64,000 nucleotides of DNA, taken from NCBI RefSeq assembly GCF_003284725.1, contig NZ_PGTO01000014.1, forward strand, positions 28,294-92,293, read 5' to 3'. This stretch comes from Paramagnetospirillum kuznetsovii (lineage in GTDB: Bacteria; Pseudomonadota; Alphaproteobacteria; Rhodospirillales; Magnetospirillaceae). Each line of letters begins with the position of its first letter. Within the stretch, counting starts at the first letter, position 1. Below the pieces are notes generated by a model. The model saw only the letters and a list, made by a program, of their open reading frames with translations. It did not search any database and was not told the DNA's origin. This document shows, piece by piece, positions 60,410 through 64,000 of the stretch. The translations under genes and the position numbers were made by a program.

Positions 60410-61372
60410 ATGGGAAATTCGGGCGGTAAAACCTGCGTAGAAAATGCTGCGCGGTTGGATCTGGGAGGCACGCTGGCCCAAGCGATATTCCGGAGCCTGC
60501 TTGGCGTGATGTCAGGCAGCATGGGCATGGCAGCGCAGGGGCTGTATTCCATTGGTGACGCCATCACCAAGAGCCTGACCCTAGCCAGCATCCGAATTTC
60601 CAAGATTCCTCCCAGCAAGACTTTTCCGTTTGGGGCAGGAAAGATTCTGTTCGTTACCTCGCTCATAATCGGAATATCACTCATCGGGACCGGCGTCTTT
60701 CTCGCCAGCACGAGCTTCAATGAGCCGAACACCGTGGAGGCAACAGGCTCTTTGTTTGCCATCGTCGGCGTCATAGTCTCCGCTGCTTTTAGCGAACTGA
60801 TGTCGCGCTATCTCTCATGCGTCGCGACGGAAAATGACAACATTGCGCTCCGCTCTGCGAGCCGTGACAATCGCATCGATGCGATCACCTCCATCGTTGT
60901 ACTCACCGGAATCGTTCTTTCCGATGCTGGGCTTGATGCTGCAGATCACATCGCTGCGCTCCTCGTCTCCCTGATTGTCATGAATATTGGCAGAATCATC
61001 GCTTGGGATGCCATCAAGGGTCTTTTAGACGTCACTGTTCCGCGTGAAACCCTTGATGAAATCGCCCGAAAGTCACGGACAACAAAGGGTGTTAGAGAAA
61101 TAAAGCTGATCCGTGGCCGCAGCTTGGGTGAGTTCTGGGAAGTATACATGCATGTTTCAATTGACGAAAAGCTGACGATTGCTGAAAGCAACGCCATTAT
61201 CAACAACCTTAGAATAAATATACTTGATAGTTTTTCGGAGGTTCAGCATGCGTGGATTATCACGGTGCCAGACACGAGCCGAAATGACGATGTCCAAGAT
61301 TACTGGGCAGATCATTTATTCGCGGACGCGATAAAACAGGAGCCTGCGTCTCCAAGCCTTCATTCGGAATGA
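60410..61372 (+). CDS. Cation diffusion facilitator resembling MamB/MamM
   Basis: A 320-residue CDF transporter with about five to six membrane helices (36-215) and a cytoplasmic ferredoxin-like metal domain (about 220-300). It resembles magnetosome MamB/MamM: LGVMSGSMGMAAQGLYSIGD, FPFGAGKILFVTSLIIG, ELMSRYLSCVATENDN and DNRIDAITS. With the ATG at 60410 the transport site is Tyr46, Asp50, Asp153, Asp157; Tyr46/Asp50 coincide with the MamM site as I recall it. An ATG at 60338 gives a 344-residue form, but its ribosome site is only 2 bases away. It probably exports Fe2+, Zn2+ or Mn2+ from the cytoplasm. A generic CDF is the alternative. Confidence 0.75.
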   Translation: MGNSGGKTCVENAARLDLGGTLAQAIFRSLLGVMSGSMGMAAQGLYSIGDAITKSLTLASIRISKIPPSKTFPFGAGKILFVTSLIIGISLIGTGVFLASTSFNEPNTVEATGSLFAIVGVIVSAAFSELMSRYLSCVATENDNIALRSASRDNRIDAITSIVVLTGIVLSDAGLDAADHIAALLVSLIVMNIGRIIAWDAIKGLLDVTVPRETLDEIARKSRTTKGVREIKLIRGRSLGEFWEVYMHVSIDEKLTIAESNAIINNLRINILDSFSEVQHAWIITVPDTSRNDDVQDYWADHLFADAIKQEPASPSLHSE

Positions 61373-61401
61373 TTTTACGCCATAGCACACGATGAGGCAG
61401 C

Positions 61402-61755
61402 ATGATTGACATATCAAAAGCGCGGCTAGTTCACCTCCGATGGCTGCTTCAGCTTGAAAAGAAGATCAGGCACGAATCTGCGCCAGCACTTGAGTCCTGT
61501 CGGAAGTGTGAACTCGGAAAATGGATATACTCCGAGGCGCTCGAAAAATATAGTGCATACCCAGAGATTTCATTTCTAGAGAAGCGACATCGACATTTCC
61601 ATGAGACAGCTGATATTCTTGTGAAATTATTCAGTGATCGCAATTTTGTTGAGGCCGAAGTTGCTCTCGACGAGTTGAAACGTGATAGCCAGGATCTCAT
61701 TTTCATGCTGACGATGTTCGAATATCGCTACACTGGGTTCAATGAGACCAGCTGA
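61402..61755 (+). CDS. Stand-alone CZB (chemoreceptor zinc-binding) domain protein
   Basis: A 117-residue helical protein with the CZB zinc site: His11 (LVHLRW), Cys36 in CELGKW (CxLGxW) and His63/His67 in HRHFH (HxxxH). CZB domains normally sit at the end of chemoreceptors or on diguanylate cyclases such as DgcZ and sense zinc. Here the domain is alone, 29 bases after a cation transporter gene and upstream of a broken GGDEF end. GAGG precedes the ATG. It could sense the metal moved by the transporter; that is inference. Low GC suggests transfer. Confidence 0.75.
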   Translation: MIDISKARLVHLRWLLQLEKKIRHESAPALESCRKCELGKWIYSEALEKYSAYPEISFLEKRHRHFHETADILVKLFSDRNFVEAEVALDELKRDSQDLIFMLTMFEYRYTGFNETS

Positions 61756-61768
61756 GCAGGAGAAAATC

Positions 61769-62074
61769 GTGGCAAAGCCATCCAAGTCGCTTGTTTCCAT
61801 GGACAAGATTCTGGAAATTTTAGCTTCGACCATTAGCATCGTTCTTGGACTATTCGGACTTAGCCAGCATTACGGTTCTAATACGATAAAGCCATCGCGT
61901 ATCTACACCAGCGGAAATGCTGCCGATTTTTTGGAGATGGATCGTCTGGATGTGCTCAAGCTCATCAAAAGCGGCGCGATCCAGGCCACCAAGGGGGGCA
62001 ACGGCAACTATCTGATTGTTGGCCAGTCCCTGATCAATTATCTGGCTTCACCCACTGTGTCACCGACAGATTAA
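61769..62074 (+). CDS. Membrane-anchored excisionase-type HTH protein
   Basis: About 101 residues: one hydrophobic helix (ILEILASTISIVLGLFGL) followed by a MerR/excisionase-like winged-helix motif (GNAADFLEMDRLDVLKLIKS, GNYLIVGQSLINYL). AGGAG 6 bases before the GTG at 61769 sets the start; an ATG at 61742 would overlap the CZB gene. A membrane helix on an excisionase-type DNA-binding domain is unusual. It could be an island-encoded regulator or directionality factor. Confidence 0.6.
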   Translation: MAKPSKSLVSMDKILEILASTISIVLGLFGLSQHYGSNTIKPSRIYTSGNAADFLEMDRLDVLKLIKSGAIQATKGGNGNYLIVGQSLINYLASPTVSPTD

Positions 62075-62265
62075 TCCGGGAATTCCCATATGGGCGGCCC
62101 ATCCGCCCCAATCTGAGGCAAAATATCCTCACCGACGGTTGCTGCAAAGCCGGATTCGGCTGTGTTGTCTGGTGTCGAATGTGGAACATTCTCCATGCCG
62201 AGGGACTGGCGGCACAGCGCCCACCTTTTCGTGGTCAGGCAACAAAGCTACGGTTTCCAATTACG

Positions 62266-62361
62266 GTGTCCATCCTTCAGTCCGCCGATGCCGCCCTGTA
62301 CCGGGCCAAGGAAAGTGGTCGCAACCGTGTGGTTCTCGCTTCCGACGCGACTGTGGACTGA
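62266..62361 (+). pseudogene. 3' remnant of a GGDEF diguanylate cyclase gene
   Basis: The last 31 codons of a GGDEF domain are clear (VSILQSADAALYRAKESGRN and following VVLAS), ending in TGA. No in-frame GGDEF motif or earlier cyclase sequence precedes it, so only the tail remains. It marks a deletion or insertion junction on the right side of the island. Confidence 0.65.
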
Positions 62362-62372
62362 CGTTCCGTAGT

Positions 62373-62456
62373 TCAGCCGCCTTCCGGCGGGTTGTCGTCC
62401 GAGGCAGGATCGCTGGGTAGCCGGACCACGAAAGCGGCGCCCTCGCCAGGGACTTT
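62373..62456 (-). pseudogene. 3' remnant of a histidine kinase gene
   Basis: On the minus strand the sequence ends GEGAAFVVRLPSDPASD plus a few residues and TAG, the typical end of a HATPase domain (GxGAxFxVxLP). Nothing upstream in frame looks like a kinase. It lies tail to tail with the GGDEF remnant, so two signalling genes lost their 5' parts here. Confidence 0.55.
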
Positions 62457-62600
62457 GCCGCATTTTGATGCCTGTACCGAGAGATCTTGATCTTTCCGGC
62501 GTTGACAGGCCGAAGGGGGTTCAAAGGGGGACTTCCGGGGGACAGGGAGAAGCAAAAGGCCCAGCCACCCGGTCGGGCCTTTCTACCCGCATGGATTTTT

Positions 62601-62676
62601 TGGTGCCGGTTACAGGATTTGAACCCGTGACCCCCTGATTACAAATCAGGTGCTCTACCAGCTGAGCTAAACCGGC
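62601..62676 (-). tRNA. tRNA-Thr (TGT)
   Basis: Complete cloverleaf on the minus strand: acceptor GCCGGTT/AACCGGC, D-arm GCTC...GAGC, anticodon loop TTTGTAA (TGT), T-arm ACGGG-TTCAAAT-CCTGT and an encoded CCA. It borders the putative island: its 3' half is repeated at 59526-59570. Confidence 0.95.
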
Positions 62677-62688
62677 GCCGAGGTGAAA

Positions 62689-63492
62689 TTAGCTGCCCCG
62701 GGCCAGTTCGTAAAGCGCCACGGCGCAGGCATTGGAGACATTGAGGCTTTCCACCGCTCCGGTCATGGGCAGCCGCACCAGATGGTCGCAATGCTCGCGG
62801 GTCAGGCGGCGCAGGCCCTCGCCTTCGGCCCCCAGCACCATCACCACCTTGCCCGACAGCTTGGCCTCGGCCAGGGTCTTGGGGGCGTCGGCGGCCAGAC
62901 CGGCGGTCCAGAAACCAGCGGCTTTCAAATCTTCCAGGGCGCGAACCACATTGGTGACGCGCACCAGCGGCATGCGTTCCAGCGCGCCCGAGGCCGCCTT
63001 GGCCAAGGCCCCTGTCTCTTCCGGAGCATGCCGGTCCGGCGCCACCACCGCCAGGGCGCCGAAAGCGGCGGCCGAGCGCAGGATGGCGCCCACATTGTGG
63101 GGATCGGTGACCTGATCGAGCACCACCACCACCGCCGTCTTCATCTCGGCGGCCATTCGGCCCACATCCTCGACGTTTAGGGCTTCCAGCGGTTCCACCA
63201 GCACGGCGAGGCCCTGATGGACCGAACCGGGCGGCAGCAGGCGGTCGATCTCGGCCCGCTCCACCGGTTCCACCGGCACCGCCAAGCGCATGCCCTCCAG
63301 CCCACGGGCCGCCTCGGTGGTGGCGATCAGGCGGCGGATGCGGCGATCCGGATTGGCCAGGACGGCGCCCGCCGCATGGGTGCCGTAGATCCAGAACGAG
63401 GCGCCGCCACCGCCGCCGCGCGGAGCGGGGCCGCGGTGATCGCCTCCCCGGCGGGGATTGCGGATATCGGTGCGGGTGTCGCGCTTCTTCAT
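62689..63492 (-). CDS. rlmB: 23S rRNA (guanosine-2'-O-)-methyltransferase RlmB family
   Basis: A 267-residue SpoU/TrmH-class enzyme. The N-terminus is basic and Gly-rich; the substrate-binding domain begins FWIYGTHAAGAVL. The SPOUT knot motifs are VLDQVTDPHNVGAILRSAAA (motif 1), VMVLGAEGEGL (motif 2) and LPMTGAVESLNVSNACAVAL (motif 3). It methylates the ribose of a guanosine in 23S rRNA (Gm2251 in E. coli). AGGAG is 7 bases before the ATG. Gene order rlmB-tRNA-Tyr-tRNA-Gly-tuf is common in alphaproteobacteria. Confidence 0.92.
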   Translation of the reverse strand: MKKRDTRTDIRNPRRGGDHRGPAPRGGGGGASFWIYGTHAAGAVLANPDRRIRRLIATTEAARGLEGMRLAVPVEPVERAEIDRLLPPGSVHQGLAVLVEPLEALNVEDVGRMAAEMKTAVVVVLDQVTDPHNVGAILRSAAAFGALAVVAPDRHAPEETGALAKAASGALERMPLVRVTNVVRALEDLKAAGFWTAGLAADAPKTLAEAKLSGKVVMVLGAEGEGLRRLTREHCDHLVRLPMTGAVESLNVSNACAVALYELARGS

Positions 63493-63604
63493 GGAAACTC
63501 CTCTTCCACACCTCGTTTATCGTGCTCTTTTCAGATTGACAAGCTCCGGCAAATTCCCATAGTACAGCCCTCCCGTTGCCCCGGCTTTTGCCGGGTGGCG
63601 GTGT

Positions 63605-63690
63605 GGAGGGGTGGCCGAGCGGTTAATGGCAGCAGACTGTAAATCTGCCGACGAAAGTCTACGGAGGTTCGAATCCCCCCCCCTCCACCA
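63605..63690 (+). tRNA. tRNA-Tyr (GTA)
   Basis: Class II tRNA with a long variable arm: acceptor GGAGGGG, anticodon stem-loop CAGACTGTAAATCTG (GTA), T-arm ending GGTTCGAATCCCCC and encoded CCA. It starts the tRNA-Tyr/tRNA-Gly/tuf cluster. Confidence 0.95.
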
Positions 63691-63773
63691 TTCCCCCCTT
63701 TTTGGGACGGGGTGACGGTGGGAAATTTCTTCTAGTGTGAGCGCCAGGCGGTGCGACCGTGCGGGACGATCTG

Positions 63774-63847
63774 GCGGGTGTAGCTCAATGGTAGAGCAAC
63801 AGCCTTCCAAGCTGATGACGAGGGTTCGATTCCCTTCACCCGCTCCA
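63774..63847 (+). tRNA. tRNA-Gly (TCC)
   Basis: Complete 74-base gene: acceptor GCGGGTG/CACCCGC, D-arm GCTC...GAGC, anticodon stem-loop CAGCCTTCCAAGCTG (TCC), T-arm GAGGG-TTCGATT-CCCTT and encoded CCA. Confidence 0.95.
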
Positions 63848-63923
63848 ATCGTCGCTCTGTCGCTTCGACCGGAAGCACGGCATGAACCAATGCGGCAGCC
63901 GCCGCGATCAGACGGGTTGAAAA

Positions 63924-64000
63924 ATGGCTAAGGCTAAATTCGAGCGGAACAAGCCGCATTGCAATATCGGCACCATTGGTCACGTTGACCACGGCAAGAC
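63924..64000 (+). CDS. tuf: Elongation factor Tu (3' end outside window)
   Basis: The first 25 codons are visible: MAKAKFERNKPHCNIGTIG then HVDHGK, the EF-Tu N-terminus with the GTP-binding P-loop GHVDHGKT. EF-Tu delivers aminoacyl-tRNA to the ribosome. The two tRNA genes just upstream match the usual tRNA-tuf arrangement. The rest of the gene lies beyond the window. Confidence 0.93.
   Translation, partial: MAKAKFERNKPHCNIGTIGHVDHGK

Larger units (their letters stand above)
59526..62645. mobile_element. Putative small genomic island at tRNA-Thr
   Basis: About 3.1 kb bounded by the duplicated tRNA-Thr 3' end and the intact tRNA-Thr. Inside are a MamB/MamM-like cation transporter, a CZB protein, an excisionase-type HTH protein and broken gene ends, with lower GC in the three intact genes than in surrounding DNA. 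No integrase gene is visible, so the element looks reduced or mobilised in trans. Confidence 0.6.

Noticed and set aside
62139..62420. Plus-strand ORFs around the GGDEF remnant
   Set aside because: Only the last 31 codons in the frame ending at 62361 resemble a protein family; the other frames are shadows.

Overview
The window is chromosomal DNA of a GC-rich alphaproteobacterium, most likely a Magnetospirillum/Paramagnetospirillum-type organism of the Rhodospirillales. The evidence is the codon use, many chemotaxis and two-component proteins, class II DAHP synthase, a DUF1476 protein, BluB, a NifQ/ModD molybdenum operon and haemerythrin-type receptors. The genus is an inference from gene content; no 16S rRNA gene is present.

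Layout. 1-7 kb: a partial DUF2794 gene, a lipoprotein, a membrane histidine kinase divergent from an OmpR-type regulator, then a minus-strand block of PAS kinase, CheY/Rcp1-like regulator and a hybrid REC-kinase-REC-HPt protein. 7-13.4 kb: Nudix hydrolase, RhlE-like helicase, an iron-linked spot (bfd with a Fur-like palindrome and a divergent small Cys-rich ORF), an AMP-forming acyl-CoA synthetase, an SGNH hydrolase and a HIT protein. 13.5-21 kb: a 967-residue membrane coiled-coil protein, a lipoprotein, a chemoreceptor and DAHP synthase. 21-31 kb: methyltransferase, BluB, ChaC, several poorly known proteins, a DsbA-like protein, a CoA-transferase/semialdehyde dehydrogenase pair and a di-haem peroxidase behind an FNR-like box. 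31-46 kb: housekeeping genes (tRNA with CAT anticodon, rpoD, dnaG, yqeY, carA, carB, greA) followed by a degenerate haemerythrin, a DyP peroxidase and two secreted proteins. A GxxExxY gene framed by inverted short repeats sits between carA and carB. 46-56 kb: Lrp regulator, peroxiredoxin, thioredoxin reductase, LysR, a gene-free hairpin-rich stretch with a strong terminator (candidate ncRNA), a chemoreceptor-haemerythrin fusion, an agmatinase-like enzyme, small proteins and a REC-HD-GYP phosphodiesterase.

55.4-59.4 kb is a molybdenum unit: mop-modE on the minus strand, divergent from modA-nifX-like-nifQ-modD, with a ModE-type palindrome between them. It would couple molybdate sensing and uptake to molybdenum supply for nitrogenase cofactor.

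59.5-62.7 kb looks like a small genomic island at tRNA-Thr(TGT). A 45-bp copy of the tRNA 3' end lies at 59526-59570 and the intact tRNA at 62601-62676. Between them are a cation diffusion facilitator resembling the magnetosome transporters MamB/MamM, a stand-alone CZB zinc-binding protein, a membrane-anchored excisionase-type HTH protein, and broken ends of a diguanylate cyclase and a histidine kinase. The window closes with rlmB, tRNA-Tyr, tRNA-Gly and the start of tuf.
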